Below, in pieces: positions 1-9,047 of a stretch of 64,000 nt of DNA. The first letter of the stretch is position 1. Each line of letters opens with the position of its first letter. The position numbers and the translations under genes were made by a program. The DNA is from Bacteroidota bacterium. GTDB lineage: Bacteria > Bacteroidota > Bacteroidia > Chitinophagales > Chitinophagaceae. The DNA lies in contig JAEWJK010000006.1 of the NCBI GenBank assembly GCA_023386555.1, forward strand, positions 124,001-188,000, written 5' to 3'. Under the pieces are notes generated by a model. That model searched no databases, was not told the origin of the DNA, and worked only from the letters and a program-made list of their open reading frames with translations.

Positions 1-168
1 GAGCAAAATTTACTCACCATCAATCAACTGGCAAACATACTTCCACCGAATGCTTCCGGACTTGATCTGAATAAACAACTGCTTCAATATTTAATGAACG
101 ACCGAAAAGGAACTTTACATGAGGTAGTGAGTGAAGTATTAAGTTACGAAGCAAAAAAACTGATCTAA
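1..168 (+). CDS. 3' end of an unrecognised protein (truncated by window edge)
   Basis: Frame 1 is open from the first base to a TAA at 166-168 and gives 55 residues rich in Leu, Asn and Gln, ending in KKLI. The N-terminus lies outside the window. I see no motif that identifies a family; the fragment looks like an alpha-helical C-terminus. It points the same way as the mutase gene that starts 38 nt later, so the two may be co-transcribed. The overlapping minus-strand frame looks like a shadow. Confidence 0.5.
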   Translation, partial: EQNLLTINQLANILPPNASGLDLNKQLLQYLMNDRKGTLHEVVSEVLSYEAKKLI

Positions 169-206
169 AATCTTTCTGATTTATTGAATATTTTGCCACA
201 ATTACC

Positions 207-1757
207 ATGGATAAAAAACTAACCGATAGCGGTATCGAAATAAAAAAAGTTTACACCTCATCTGATGTAACTACTTCTACGGAACTTCCGGGAGAATTTC
301 CATTTACAAGAGGAGTACAACCTGATATGTACAGAGGCAAGCTCTGGACAATGAGGCAGTATGCAGGCTTTTCTACTGCAGAAGAAAGTAACAAACGATA
401 TCATTATTTACTAAATCAGGGAGTTAGTGGTTTGAGTGTTGCATTTGATCTGCCAACACAAATCGGCTACGATAGTGATCATGCTCTTGCTGAAGGTGAA
501 GTAGGAAAAGTCGGTGTTGCCATCGACAGCATTGAAGACATGCAAAGGCTTTTTGATGGAATTAAACTGCAAGATGTTTCCACTTCAATGACGATTAATG
601 CAACAGGATACATTCTTCTTTCATTGTATGTTGCATTAGCAAAACAACAAGGTGCCGATCTGAAAAAAATATCCGGCACTATTCAGAATGATATATTGAA
701 AGAGTATGCTGCAAGAGGCACTTATATCTATCCTCCAAAACCTTCAATGAGAATCATCACTGATATTTTTGAATGGTGCAGTAAAGAATTACCCAAATGG
801 AACACCATCTCTATATCTGGCTATCATATTCGTGAAGCAGGAAGCACTGCTGTACAGGAAGTAGCTTTTACATTAAGCAATGGTAAAGCTTATGTACAGG
901 CTGCACTGGAAAAAGGATTAGATATAAACGTCTTTGGTAAACGGCTTTCTTTCTTCTTTAATGCACATAACAATCTGTTTGAGGAAATAGCCAAATTCAG
1001 GGCTGCAAGAAGAATGTGGGCTAAGATGATGAAAGACCTTGGTGCCACTGATGAAAAAGCAATGATGCTCCGCTTTCACACACAAACCGGGGGAAGTACA
1101 TTAACAGCACAACAACCGCAGAATAATATTTCAAGAGTAACGATTCAAACTTTAGCAGCAGTGCTTGGCGGAACACAATCATTACACACCAACGGTTATG
1201 ATGAAGCATTAAGTTTACCTACTGAAGAGGCTGCAAGAATTGCATTAAGAACACAACAGATCGTAGCTTTTGAAAGTGGTGTTACAGATACTGTTGATCC
1301 CTTAGCTGGAAGTTACTTCATTGAAAATCTTACTGCAGAAGTTGAGAGTGAAGCATGGAAGCTTATAGAAAAAATTGATGCTATGGGTGGAAGCGTTTCG
1401 GCTATTGAACAAGGATTTATTCAAGATGAAATTGCCAGGAGTGCTTATGAATATCAAAAAGGAATTGAAAGCAAAGAAAAGATTATTGTAGGAGTAAATA
1501 AGTTTGAAGTAACCGAACAAAACACCACTCCTATTTTTAGAATAGATGATTCTATAAGAAATGTTCAATCTGAAAGACTAAGAAATCTCAGAGATAAGAG
1601 AAATAGCACTAAAGCCGATGAACAATTGGCTAATATTAGTAATGCTGCAAAAGAGGGATCGAACCTGATGCCTCATGTAATTTCAGCAGTAGAACATAAT
1701 TGCACCTTAGGTGAAATTGCTGATGAACTAAGGAAGATTTTTGGAGAATATAAATAA
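207..1757 (+). CDS. Methylmalonyl-CoA mutase family, large-subunit catalytic barrel
   Basis: Predicted acyl-CoA mutase that rearranges methylmalonyl-CoA and succinyl-CoA (or a related isobutyryl-type substrate) with coenzyme B12. The 516 residues carry the family hallmark SGTIQNDILKEYAARGTYI near residues 156-174, the early FPFTRGVQPDMY substrate-binding segment near 31-42, and RFHTQTGGSTLTAQQP near 289-304. The protein ends at about 516 residues with no C-terminal cobalamin-binding Rossmann domain. That is normal for the split enzymes, in which a separate small subunit binds B12; no such partner is in this window. The specific substrate cannot be told from sequence alone. The ATG at 207 is preceded by an AT-rich leader and no Shine-Dalgarno sequence. 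Confidence 0.88.
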   Translation: MDKKLTDSGIEIKKVYTSSDVTTSTELPGEFPFTRGVQPDMYRGKLWTMRQYAGFSTAEESNKRYHYLLNQGVSGLSVAFDLPTQIGYDSDHALAEGEVGKVGVAIDSIEDMQRLFDGIKLQDVSTSMTINATGYILLSLYVALAKQQGADLKKISGTIQNDILKEYAARGTYIYPPKPSMRIITDIFEWCSKELPKWNTISISGYHIREAGSTAVQEVAFTLSNGKAYVQAALEKGLDINVFGKRLSFFFNAHNNLFEEIAKFRAARRMWAKMMKDLGATDEKAMMLRFHTQTGGSTLTAQQPQNNISRVTIQTLAAVLGGTQSLHTNGYDEALSLPTEEAARIALRTQQIVAFESGVTDTVDPLAGSYFIENLTAEVESEAWKLIEKIDAMGGSVSAIEQGFIQDEIARSAYEYQKGIESKEKIIVGVNKFEVTEQNTTPIFRIDDSIRNVQSERLRNLRDKRNSTKADEQLANISNAAKEGSNLMPHVISAVEHNCTLGEIADELRKIFGEYK

Positions 1758-1983
1758 CTAATTAGCTTTTGCCCCTTGAAGAATTAACCAGCAGTAAAGA
1801 CTCTTTTCTGCTTTGGTAATGCCTGCTAAATCCTATCATTTTATACACATAACGGTTCAGAATAATTTCTGGAACAGACTTTGACATTTCATTAAACAGA
1901 AAGAGAATTTACCCTGCTTTATCCGAAGAAAGGCACTTGCAATAGGAAGGAAAAACTTTATAGGAACTTAAAAACAGGGAACA

Positions 1984-2229
1984 ATGAAAAAGCTTTTAAT
2001 TATTGCACTAGCTGCAACATTCACAGGTTGTTTTAGCACAAGAGAAAGTATCCAAGCAGATTTGGTAGATGCAGAATTGGTTAGAGTTGATACGGTACAA
2101 CGTTATGCCGGACGTCACCAACAATTACTTACATGGAGAACTTCAGACCATATGGAATATGTTAGCTATGTGCCTATGGGTAGAAAGTATGCTATCGGAA
2201 CTAAAATGGCTGTTCTAACAAGGCATTGA
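1984..2229 (+). CDS. Small predicted lipoprotein, unknown function
   Basis: An 81-residue protein. The N-terminus is a lipoprotein signal: two Lys, a hydrophobic stretch, then the lipobox FTGC with the acylated Cys near residue 16. The mature part of about 65 residues is charged and contains no motif I recognise. It is preceded by 226 nt without a gene, in which I see no clear promoter or RNA structure. It converges on the yggS gene. A real gene is likely because of the clean signal peptide and lipobox. Confidence 0.6.
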   Translation: MKKLLIIALAATFTGCFSTRESIQADLVDAELVRVDTVQRYAGRHQQLLTWRTSDHMEYVSYVPMGRKYAIGTKMAVLTRH

Positions 2230-2251
2230 TCATATTAGTTGACAAAAGATA

Positions 2252-2305
2252 ATGCCTGATCGAATACTGTTTGTTTACTAACCCATTAATTAATTCATCA
2301 GGCAT
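2252..2305. terminator. Inverted repeat between convergent genes
   Basis: ATGCCTGAT at 2252-2260 pairs perfectly with ATCAGGCAT at 2297-2305, separated by 36 nt. The right arm overlaps the last codons of yggS. The loop is long and no good T-run follows, so a terminator role is only a guess. Confidence 0.3.
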
Positions 2306-2969
2306 AATTCCGCTCACCAAATATGAGGCTACCTATTCTAACCATATTGCTGCCTTCTTCAACAGCAATGTTATAATCACCACTCATACCCATTGATAAA
2401 ATATTGAAGGAAGTACATTCGATTCTTTCATTCACAAGTGTATCATACAATTGTTTGAGGTATTTGTATTCTTTCCTGATAATGTTTTCATCATCAGAGA
2501 AAGTAGCCATGCCCATTAACCCTTTGATCTTTACATGGGATAAAGAGGATACCTGGTCAAGCACAGCTTTAACTTCGTCTTCATCCATACCAAACTTGGT
2601 TTCTTCTTTTGCAATGTGCACCTGTAACAAGCAATCCACTACCCTGTTTATCTTCGTTGCTTGCTTATTTATTTCCAATAACAATTTAAAACTGTCTACG
2701 CCGTGGATGAGATGAACAAAAGAAATGATCTGCTTCACTTTGTTCGTCTGCAAATGACCAATGAAATGCCAATTTATATCGCCAGTAATCTGCGATTGTT
2801 TTTCTACTAACTCCTGCACATAATTCTCACCGAAATCTTTTTGTCCTAACTCAAGTAATACCTGTATGTCACTCACAGGTTTTGTCTTACTCACTGCAAC
2901 CAGTGTAATGTTTGCTTCCTGCAATCCTTTAACAATCTGTTGGTAGCCTGATTCATTCACTGCCATCAT
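2298..2969 (-). CDS. yggS: YggS/PLPBP family pyridoxal-phosphate homeostasis protein
   Basis: Cytosolic PLP-binding protein of the YggS/PROSC family, which buffers pyridoxal phosphate and affects amino-acid and keto-acid balance. The fold is an alanine-racemase-like barrel. The motif VAVSKTKP holds the PLP lysine (residue 28 from the chosen start). Further family signatures are FGENYVQEL, WHFIGHLQTNK and LSMGMSGDY near the C-terminus. The longest frame would begin at a TTG at 2987, but that codon lies inside the -7 promoter element. I therefore choose the ATG at 2969 (223 residues); the next codon is also ATG. Confidence 0.9.
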   Translation of the reverse strand: MMAVNESGYQQIVKGLQEANITLVAVSKTKPVSDIQVLLELGQKDFGENYVQELVEKQSQITGDINWHFIGHLQTNKVKQIISFVHLIHGVDSFKLLLEINKQATKINRVVDCLLQVHIAKEETKFGMDEDEVKAVLDQVSSLSHVKIKGLMGMATFSDDENIIRKEYKYLKQLYDTLVNERIECTSFNILSMGMSGDYNIAVEEGSNMVRIGSLIFGERNYA

Positions 2970-2984
2970 TTTATTTTTACTTTG

Positions 2985-3015
2985 CAAAAGTAGATTTTCA
3001 ATCCCCTAAAACAAA
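2985..3015 (-). promoter_or_regulatory. Bacteroidetes-type promoter of yggS
   Basis: On the minus strand, TTTG (3015-3012), exactly 19 nt, then TACTTTTG (2992-2985). This fits the TTTG-N19-TAnnTTTG pattern of the Bacteroidetes primary sigma factor. The expected start site is near 2980, giving a leader of roughly 10 nt before the ATG at 2969. Confidence 0.65.
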
Positions 3016-3020
3016 GATTT

Positions 3021-3692
3021 ATGAGATCGCTTTTATCCATTGCTTTAATTGCATGTGTTTTACTTACAGCCTGCAGGTCAGCTTCTTCTTTCGAATCTCC
3101 CAACAACCTAAGAAATATAACCGGCACATTGCATCTTACCAATGGCAGAACAGTAGAGGGAAAACTGATAGTGAATACAAATAATATTTTAGGTAGTGAA
3201 GTGAAGATGTTTTTGCCTGGTGAAAAGAAAGCCCAGAAATATAATCTGCACGACGTTGAAGGCTATAACATAAGAGGTGAATATTATGAGTTGAAAGAAA
3301 TTAAAGGCGGAATATCTATCGGAAAGAATCTTTCATTTATGAAACGGCTTACAGCACAGGATTCCAGGATTCATTTGTATGAGAATATGGAAGTGAACAA
3401 CTCAACATCTACTAACCGAAATGGTACAACTACTACAAACAAAACATATGACATTCAATATTACATGCAATTTCCTTCTGAAACAGGTGATGGTGTTTGG
3501 GCAGCAAACTCTTCTAAATTCGTTCCCAATTTTGAAGATAAAATGAGTAAGTTGGTGGAAGACTGTGCTGTTTTAGCCACCAAGATCAGGAATAAAGAGA
3601 ACGGCTATTTTTATGCACAGGTATCGGTTTTCAGGGAGAAAAGAGCTGAAGTTTTATGGAACATCATATCTGAATACAATAAATGCAAGTGA
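3021..3692 (+). CDS. Predicted lipoprotein, unknown function
   Basis: A 223-residue protein with a lipoprotein signal peptide and lipobox LTAC (Cys near residue 18), so it is probably anchored in an outer or inner membrane facing the periplasm. The mature part has beta-rich segments, including a stretch on extending and lengthening a network-like TGTLHLTNGRTVEGKL around residues 34-49. It then has a Ser/Thr/Asn-rich linker near 130-145 and a helical C-terminus. I recognise no domain. It is divergent from yggS with only about 50 nt between starts, and ends at a strong hairpin. Confidence 0.65.
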   Translation: MRSLLSIALIACVLLTACRSASSFESPNNLRNITGTLHLTNGRTVEGKLIVNTNNILGSEVKMFLPGEKKAQKYNLHDVEGYNIRGEYYELKEIKGGISIGKNLSFMKRLTAQDSRIHLYENMEVNNSTSTNRNGTTTTNKTYDIQYYMQFPSETGDGVWAANSSKFVPNFEDKMSKLVEDCAVLATKIRNKENGYFYAQVSVFREKRAEVLWNIISEYNKCK

Positions 3693-3730
3693 CGAGAAGT
3701 TGAAGAAAAGTCAGTGACTAAGTCATAATT

Positions 3731-3766
3731 TAAGAAGCCCTTATAGTAAACTATGAGGGCTTCTTA
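3731..3766. terminator. Bidirectional intrinsic terminator
   Basis: AAGAAGCCCT (3732-3741) pairs with AGGGCTTCTT (3756-3765), and ATAGT/ACTAT extends the stem inwards. It sits between the convergent lipoprotein and acyl-CoA dehydrogenase genes. T-runs are short on both sides. Confidence 0.7.
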
Positions 3767-3789
3767 ATATCTAATTAAACATTGTTGGA

Positions 3790-4944
3790 TTATTTCAATA
3801 TCGCTCTGCTGATGACTATTCTCTGAACCTCGCTGGTGCCTTCATATATCTGTGTGATCTTGGCATCTCTCATCAATCTTTCTACGTGGTATTCTTTTAC
3901 AAAACCATATCCACCATGTATCTGCACAGCTTCAATCGCAGTCCACATTGCTGTTTCAGATGCATACACTTTTGCCATGGATGAACTCAATGCATAATCT
4001 ATTTTCTGATCTTTTTCCCATGCAGCTTTCAGGCAAAGTAACCTTGCAGCTTCGATCTTCGTAGCCATGTCAGCTAACTTAAATTGTATTGCCTGGTGCT
4101 GAGATATCTCTTTACCGAAGGCTTTTCTTTCTTTAGAATATTTCAATGCAAGTTCATAAGCACCACTGGCAATACCCAAAGCCTGAGAAGCAATGCCGAT
4201 TCTTCCACCTGCCAATGTCTTCATAGCAAAAGTAAAACCGAATCCATCAGCACCTATCCTGTTTTCTTTCGGCACTTTAACATCATTAAAAAGAATAGTG
4301 TGAGTATCACTTCCACGAATACCCAGTTTATTTTCTTTAGCTGCAACAGTTACACCGGGCCAGTTTTTTTCAACGATCAAACAATTAATTCCTTTGCTAC
4401 CTTTTGAAACATCGGTCTGTGCCATTACTAAATACACAGAAGCTGATGATCCATTGGTGATCCAGTTTTTAGTACCATTCAACAGGTAATAATCACCCAT
4501 ATCTTCAGCTGTAGTACGTTGTGATGTTGCATCACTACCAGCCTCTGGTTCACTTAATAAAAAAGCACCGATATATAATTCATTATCCTTTTTGCCTTGT
4601 GCAAGTGGTGTAAGATATTTCTGTTTTTGCTCTTCATTACCAAAAGCTTCCAAACCCCAACAAACTAGACTATTGTTCACACTCATAGCTACACTTACAC
4701 TGGCATCGATCTTAGAAATCTCTTCCATTGCAAGCACATAGCTTATTGTATCCATACCTGCACCGCCGTATTTTGGATCAACCATCATACCCATAAATCC
4801 AAGGTCTGCAAGCTGCATTATTTGTTCACGAGGGAATTTTTGTTGTTCATCTCTTTCGATAACACCTGGCAAACATTCATTACGGGCAAAATCTCTTGCT
4901 GCCTTCTGAATCATCAGGTGCTCTTCATTTAATTGAAATTGCAT
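3790..4944 (-). CDS. Acyl-CoA dehydrogenase (short-chain/butyryl type)
   Basis: FAD-dependent flavoenzyme that oxidises acyl-CoA to trans-2-enoyl-CoA, passing electrons to electron-transfer flavoprotein. The 384 residues match the usual length of about 380. Visible signatures are LSEPEAGSDATS and WITNGS (FAD and substrate region), KEISQHQAIQFKLADM, and QIYEGTSEVQR at the C-terminus. Glu368 in that last motif is the expected catalytic base of the short-chain and butyryl branch. Chain length and whether the substrate is branched (isobutyryl or 2-methylbutyryl) cannot be decided. It is probably transcribed alone from the promoter just upstream. Confidence 0.9.
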   Translation of the reverse strand: MQFQLNEEHLMIQKAARDFARNECLPGVIERDEQQKFPREQIMQLADLGFMGMMVDPKYGGAGMDTISYVLAMEEISKIDASVSVAMSVNNSLVCWGLEAFGNEEQKQKYLTPLAQGKKDNELYIGAFLLSEPEAGSDATSQRTTAEDMGDYYLLNGTKNWITNGSSASVYLVMAQTDVSKGSKGINCLIVEKNWPGVTVAAKENKLGIRGSDTHTILFNDVKVPKENRIGADGFGFTFAMKTLAGGRIGIASQALGIASGAYELALKYSKERKAFGKEISQHQAIQFKLADMATKIEAARLLCLKAAWEKDQKIDYALSSSMAKVYASETAMWTAIEAVQIHGGYGFVKEYHVERLMRDAKITQIYEGTSEVQRIVISRAILK

Positions 4945-4967
4945 GGGGTTTCTAAGTTTTCTGGCAG

Positions 4968-4975
4968 CAAAAATA
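4968..4975 (-). promoter_or_regulatory. Putative -7 element (TATTTTTG) for acyl-CoA dehydrogenase
   Basis: On the minus strand TATTTTTG matches TAnnTTTG and lies 23 nt before the ATG at 4944. No exact TTTG is found 19-21 nt further upstream, so only half of the promoter is supported. Confidence 0.4.
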
Positions 4976-4977
4976 AG

Positions 4978-5217
4978 CTAACAACTGTTAGGTTCTGGAA
5001 AGTAGGTAAGAAATATTTCTGATACCAGCTTTTCTCTTTGTGGCATCGTCTGTTGCGTCGCAATCACTTCATCGGAAGAACATTGCTTAACAGGGGAAAC
5101 ATACTTTAGGCTAACCGGAAATGACAACTGTAAAATTGGCCAGATAAATAGAAGGGATAACATAATTAGTTTCAAACATCCTTGGAATTTAAGATTCCGG
5201 TTCATCATGTTGTTCAT
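4978..5217 (-). CDS. Doubtful small membrane protein
   Basis: A possible reading frame of 79 residues from the ATG at 5217; a GTG at 5229 is also possible. It would overlap the end of the preceding gene by about 29 nt. It has one hydrophobic segment of about 20 residues near the N-terminus, followed by a polar tail. Against it: part of the tail is encoded by a dispersed repeat copy (5044-5075), and no family resemblance is seen. It may be a chance frame. Confidence 0.25.
   Translation of the reverse strand: MNNMMNRNLKFQGCLKLIMLSLLFIWPILQLSFPVSLKYVSPVKQCSSDEVIATQQTMPQREKLVSEIFLTYFPEPNSC
5044..5075 (-). repeat. Dispersed repeat copy, GCGACGCAA subtype
   Basis: This stretch aligns with 58633-58661 over about 29 positions with only three substitutions and one 2-nt indel. 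Both copies share CATCGTCTGTTG and TCACTTCA on the plus strand. It differs from the main family by having GCGACGCAA instead of GTGACACAA on the minus strand. Confidence 0.55.
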
Positions 5218-5440
5218 TTGAAGATTCACTCCGGAAAGTGTTCTTTCTCAAATTCATTCCATAAGTATAATTTGTTGAAAGAATCACATCATTACAATCA
5301 AAATGTTTGATCACTCCATCTTTCTGTAATGCCACCACCCAACAGGTATTCTGATGCATGCCATAATCAATAACGAATAGTGCCTGGCCTGTGCCTAGAG
5401 GAGTTTCTACCAAAATAGTGGGCTCTAATTGAAGTATCAT
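5189..5440 (-). CDS. Small conserved-looking protein of unknown function
   Basis: An 83-residue protein with an acidic, compact, probably beta-rich N-terminal part (PLGTGQALFVIDYG, then CWVVALQKDG) and a polar C-terminus. The longest frame starts at a TTG (5512), but the first ATG at 5440 begins the protein-like part, so I chose it. There is no signal peptide or membrane segment. The balanced composition of the first 65 residues suggests a real cytosolic protein. Function unknown. Confidence 0.55.
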   Translation of the reverse strand: MILQLEPTILVETPLGTGQALFVIDYGMHQNTCWVVALQKDGVIKHFDCNDVILSTNYTYGMNLRKNTFRSESSNEQHDEPES

Positions 5441-5604
5441 TTTTAGACCTATTGATTGATAGTCATTCAATTTATATACCGAAAACAACAATATTCGTTC
5501 TTTGGTTATCAAGAACAGCGAATTCAGGATAGATCTGGTCTGTCATAAAGTTCATTTTTACCCGCAAATCCTAAGCTTTATATTTAACCTCTAAACTAAG
5601 TTAC

Positions 5605-7965
5605 ATGCATCGTTTATTTCCTCTACTGTTCCTTGTGTTCACATCGTTTGTTGCAACAGCCCAGAAGCTAGATAAATTAACAGTTGAAAAAATAATGAGA
5701 GATCCTAAATGGATAGGCTCCTCTCCTTCCAATATTTCCTGGAGTAATGATGGAAAGACAGTATATTTTTCCTGGAACCCTGAAAAGTATACCAGTGATT
5801 CACTTTACTACATTACTCTCGATAATAAAATTCCCCTTAAGGCAACGGTTGCACAAAAACGAAACCTTGCTACTATCAACAACACCGTTTATAATAAAGC
5901 TTCAACAGCTTATATATATTCCAGTAATGGCGATATTTATCTTACACAATTAAAACCTGCCAGAACAAGAAGGATCACACAAACCTTAGATACAGAAAGT
6001 AATCCACAGTTTTCTTTTAACGATACTAAGGTGGTGTATAGCAGAAGCAATAATTTATACGCATGGGATATTGTTTCGGGAGAAACACAACAACTTACTA
6101 ATCTCAGATCAGAATCAAAGCCAAGATCAAAAGATACCACCCAACAAGAACGTTGGTTATTAAATGACCAACTTCAATATTTTGAAATACTTCGTCAACG
6201 CAAAGAAAAAAGAGAAGAGGCCCAGGAATATAGGGATAACACAAAAGAGAAAGAGATAAGGTCTGTGCTGCTGGAAGATAAAAGAGTGCAGGGACTTTCA
6301 ATTAGTCCTGATGGAAGATTTGTTTCCTATCGTTTGTTTAAAGCAACGACTACTAAGAATGCTATTGTTCCTGATTATGTAACAGAAAGTGGTTTTACCA
6401 CAGACATCAATACAAGGCCAAAAGTGGGTGCAGCAGATGGGTCGAGTGAGTTCTTTATGTACGACAGAGAAAAAGATACTATTTATACAATGAAAGCTGA
6501 TGACATTCCTGGAATAAAAGACTTGCCTGATTATTTAAAGGATTATCCGAAGCTGTTAGCGGAGAAACAAAAGAAAAATGCCAATCGTATAGTAACTTTC
6601 TTTGGGCCTATATGGTCACCGAATGGAACTAATGCTGTTATAGAAGTAAGATCGGATGATAATAAAGATCGCTGGCTGATGTTATTTGATAAAACAACAG
6701 GAAAACTAAAACCGCTGGACAGGCAAAGAGACGAGGCATGGATTCAAGGACCAGGCATCAACTTTAGAGGTTCAGGATGGATAGATGAAAATACCTTCTG
6801 GTATCAATCAGAGGCTACAGGATATTCTCATTTGTATGTTGTTGATGTTACTACGAGTAAGAAACGTCAACTCACTTCTGGTAATTACGAAGTGCAGGAT
6901 GCACAATTGTCAAAGAATAAGCATTACTTTTTCATAACTACCAACGAAGTACATCCTGGTGAAAAACATTTTTATCGTTTGGCGGTTGCTGATGGAAAGA
7001 AAGAGAAGATTACTACGATGACAGGAGCTAATCTTGTTACGGTTTCGCCTGACGAAAAAACAATAGCTATTCTCCATTCCTATTCTAACAAACCAACAGA
7101 ATTGTACTTAATGGAAAATAAAGTTGGTGGAAAAGCAGAACAGATAACATTCAAAGCACAAAGTGAAGAATTTAAATCTTATGCATGGAAAGATCCTGAA
7201 GTGGTAACATTCACGGCAAGAGATGGTGCTATTGTTCATGCAAGATTATACAAGCCAAGCAATCCTCATCCAAATAAACCAGCTGTGCTGTTTGTACATG
7301 GTGCAGGTTATTTGCAAAATGCACATAAGTGGTGGAGCAGTTATTTCAGGGAATACATGTTTAATAATATGTTAGCTGATGAAGGTTATTATGTATTGGA
7401 TATTGATTATCGTGGCAGTGCTGGTTATGGTCGTGACTGGAGAACCGGCATTTACAGACACATGGGCGGTAAAGACTTAAGCGATCATGTGGATGGAGTA
7501 AATTGGCTGGTGAAGAATTATGGCGTTAATCCGGCTAATGTTGGGATCTATGGAGGTTCTTACGGTGGTTTTATCACATTAATGGGTTTGTTTACAGAAC
7601 CAGAAGTATTTGCAGCCGGTGCAGCTTTACGATCTGTTACAGATTGGTCAAACTACAATCATGGTTATACTTCTAACATATTAAACGAACCTTTTACTGA
7701 TAGTATTGCTTATAGAAAAAGCTCGCCTTTATACTTTGCCGAAGGTTTAAAAGGACATTTGGTGATGTTGCATGGAATGGTAGATGTTAATGTTCATTTC
7801 CAGGATGTAGTGGAACTTTCACAAAGATTGATAGAACTTGGTAAGGATAACTGGGAATTAGCCGTCTACCCTATGGAAGATCATGCTTTTATAGAGCCTA
7901 GCAGTTGGACAGATGAATATAAACGTGTGTTTAAACTGTTTGAAAGGGTGTTAAAGAAACAATAG
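5605..7965 (+). CDS. Secreted S9 family prolyl oligopeptidase / dipeptidyl peptidase
   Basis: Periplasmic or surface serine peptidase of the prolyl-oligopeptidase clan, expected to cleave peptides, often after proline. The 786 residues start with a signal peptide ending VATAQ (about 20 residues). A beta-propeller of about 500 residues follows, with WSNDGKTVYFSW and SPDGRFVSYRL type blades. The C-terminal alpha/beta hydrolase domain has the GGSYGGF nucleophile elbow (Ser652), Asp727 in HGMVDVNV and His760 in EDHAF, so the catalytic triad is complete. The DYRGSAGYGRDW segment is typical of the family. It is probably monocistronic, with no other gene within 60 nt in the same direction. Confidence 0.92.
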   Translation: MHRLFPLLFLVFTSFVATAQKLDKLTVEKIMRDPKWIGSSPSNISWSNDGKTVYFSWNPEKYTSDSLYYITLDNKIPLKATVAQKRNLATINNTVYNKASTAYIYSSNGDIYLTQLKPARTRRITQTLDTESNPQFSFNDTKVVYSRSNNLYAWDIVSGETQQLTNLRSESKPRSKDTTQQERWLLNDQLQYFEILRQRKEKREEAQEYRDNTKEKEIRSVLLEDKRVQGLSISPDGRFVSYRLFKATTTKNAIVPDYVTESGFTTDINTRPKVGAADGSSEFFMYDREKDTIYTMKADDIPGIKDLPDYLKDYPKLLAEKQKKNANRIVTFFGPIWSPNGTNAVIEVRSDDNKDRWLMLFDKTTGKLKPLDRQRDEAWIQGPGINFRGSGWIDENTFWYQSEATGYSHLYVVDVTTSKKRQLTSGNYEVQDAQLSKNKHYFFITTNEVHPGEKHFYRLAVADGKKEKITTMTGANLVTVSPDEKTIAILHSYSNKPTELYLMENKVGGKAEQITFKAQSEEFKSYAWKDPEVVTFTARDGAIVHARLYKPSNPHPNKPAVLFVHGAGYLQNAHKWWSSYFREYMFNNMLADEGYYVLDIDYRGSAGYGRDWRTGIYRHMGGKDLSDHVDGVNWLVKNYGVNPANVGIYGGSYGGFITLMGLFTEPEVFAAGAALRSVTDWSNYNHGYTSNILNEPFTDSIAYRKSSPLYFAEGLKGHLVMLHGMVDVNVHFQDVVELSQRLIELGKDNWELAVYPMEDHAFIEPSSWTDEYKRVFKLFERVLKKQ

Positions 7966-8006
7966 GTTTTCACAGTTCAGTAACCTGTAATGATCAGTCT
8001 AAGAAC

Positions 8007-8014
8007 TATTTTTG
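8007..8014 (+). promoter_or_regulatory. Putative promoter of the HMA-TlpA operon
   Basis: TATTTTTG matches TAnnTTTG. Exactly 19 nt upstream lies CCTG (7984-7987), a half match to TTTG. The start site would fall about 10-13 nt before the ATG at 8032. Confidence 0.45.
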
Positions 8015-8031
8015 AAGAACTACAATAGCAT

Positions 8032-8568
8032 ATGAAAAGAATATTTTTAATAGCAGGCCTTTTGATCTCCTTTGCTTCGATGGCAAATTTTACTTCGGCT
8101 AATCTTACAGCAAGTGGCCTTACCTGTTCTATGTGTTCAAAAGCCATCTTTAAAGCTCTTGAAAAAGTGCCCTTTGTTCAATCTATTGAGGCTAATATTA
8201 AGAACTCATCTTACAAGATCATCTTTAAAAAAGATGTAGCAGTTGATCCTGATCTTCTCAGTAAAGCTGTGAAAGATGCCGGTTTCTCTGTAGCAAAATT
8301 GCAGTTGAATGTAAACTTCAGCCAGGATAAAATTCAGAATGATGCTCATATTAAAGTGGCTGGAAAAACATTACACTTTGTAAAAGTGAATCCGCAAATA
8401 TTGAATGGAGAAAAATCTGTTACACTGATAGATAAAAATTTTACTACTGAAAAAGAACACAAGAAGTATAAACAATTCACCAGCATGAAATGTTACCAGA
8501 CAGGTAAAATGGAATCATGTTGCAAAGATGGCAAAGCTGCTGAAAGAGTTTACCACGTAACGATCTAA
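8032..8568 (+). CDS. Exported heavy-metal-associated (HMA) domain protein
   Basis: A 178-residue protein with a signal peptide of about 18-20 residues and an HMA ferredoxin-like domain at about 23-92. The metal-binding loop is GLTCSMCS with Cys32 and Cys35, the CxxC layout used to bind Cu(I) or Zn(II) and pass it on. The C-terminal region has additional cysteines (MKCYQTGKMESCC near 152-164), which could form a second metal site. It is first in a tight three-gene operon with a TlpA thioredoxin (8-nt gap) and a barrel-like protein. This suggests periplasmic metal handling or redox maturation; the metal itself is not proven. Confidence 0.75.
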   Translation: MKRIFLIAGLLISFASMANFTSANLTASGLTCSMCSKAIFKALEKVPFVQSIEANIKNSSYKIIFKKDVAVDPDLLSKAVKDAGFSVAKLQLNVNFSQDKIQNDAHIKVAGKTLHFVKVNPQILNGEKSVTLIDKNFTTEKEHKKYKQFTSMKCYQTGKMESCCKDGKAAERVYHVTI

Positions 8569-8576
8569 TATTAACT

Positions 8577-9047
8577 ATGAAGAATATTTTCCTGCTGGCT
8601 ATTACTTTATTTGTTTCAACAGTTTTACTCGCCCAGCAAAATGCATCAGTTAGAAAAGCACCTGAAATTGCTTTGAAAGATACGAGTGGACAAACCATGA
8701 GACTATCCTCATTGAAAGGCAAAGTAGTGTTGATCGATTTCTGGGCAAGTTGGTGTGGACCATGCCGCAGAGCTAATAAGCACCTGAAAAAATTGTATGA
8801 GAAATACAAAGATCAGGGATTTGAAATATTCAGCATTTCTACAGATGATAGCAAAACAGCATGGAAGAGAGCTATTAAAGAAGATAAAACTACATGGATT
8901 CATGTGTTAGATGAAATGAACGTAGCCAATACCTGGCAGATAAGGTATTTGCCAACTACTTTCCTGTTAGATAAACAAGGTAACTTTGCTGCTTACGATC
9001 CTGATATGGATAAACTAGACGGATTGATCAAGAATCTTCTGAAGTAA
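8577..9047 (+). CDS. Periplasmic TlpA-like thioredoxin
   Basis: A 156-residue exported thiol-disulphide protein: signal peptide ending LLAQ (about 19 residues), then one thioredoxin fold. The active site FWASWCGPCRR contains the redox pair CGPC, and the cis-proline loop is YLPTTFL. The family keeps periplasmic cysteines reduced, for example in metal chaperones or cytochrome c. Placed directly after the HMA protein, it may keep that protein's CxxC and C-terminal cysteines reduced; this is inference. It lies 8 nt after the upstream gene, and its TAA shares one base with the next ATG, which suggests translational coupling. Confidence 0.85.
   Translation: MKNIFLLAITLFVSTVLLAQQNASVRKAPEIALKDTSGQTMRLSSLKGKVVLIDFWASWCGPCRRANKHLKKLYEKYKDQGFEIFSISTDDSKTAWKRAIKEDKTTWIHVLDEMNVANTWQIRYLPTTFLLDKQGNFAAYDPDMDKLDGLIKNLLK

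Noticed and set aside
207..1757. Mutase seen as truncated because the B12-binding domain is missing
   Set aside because: The split form with a separate B12 subunit is common, and the barrel itself is complete.
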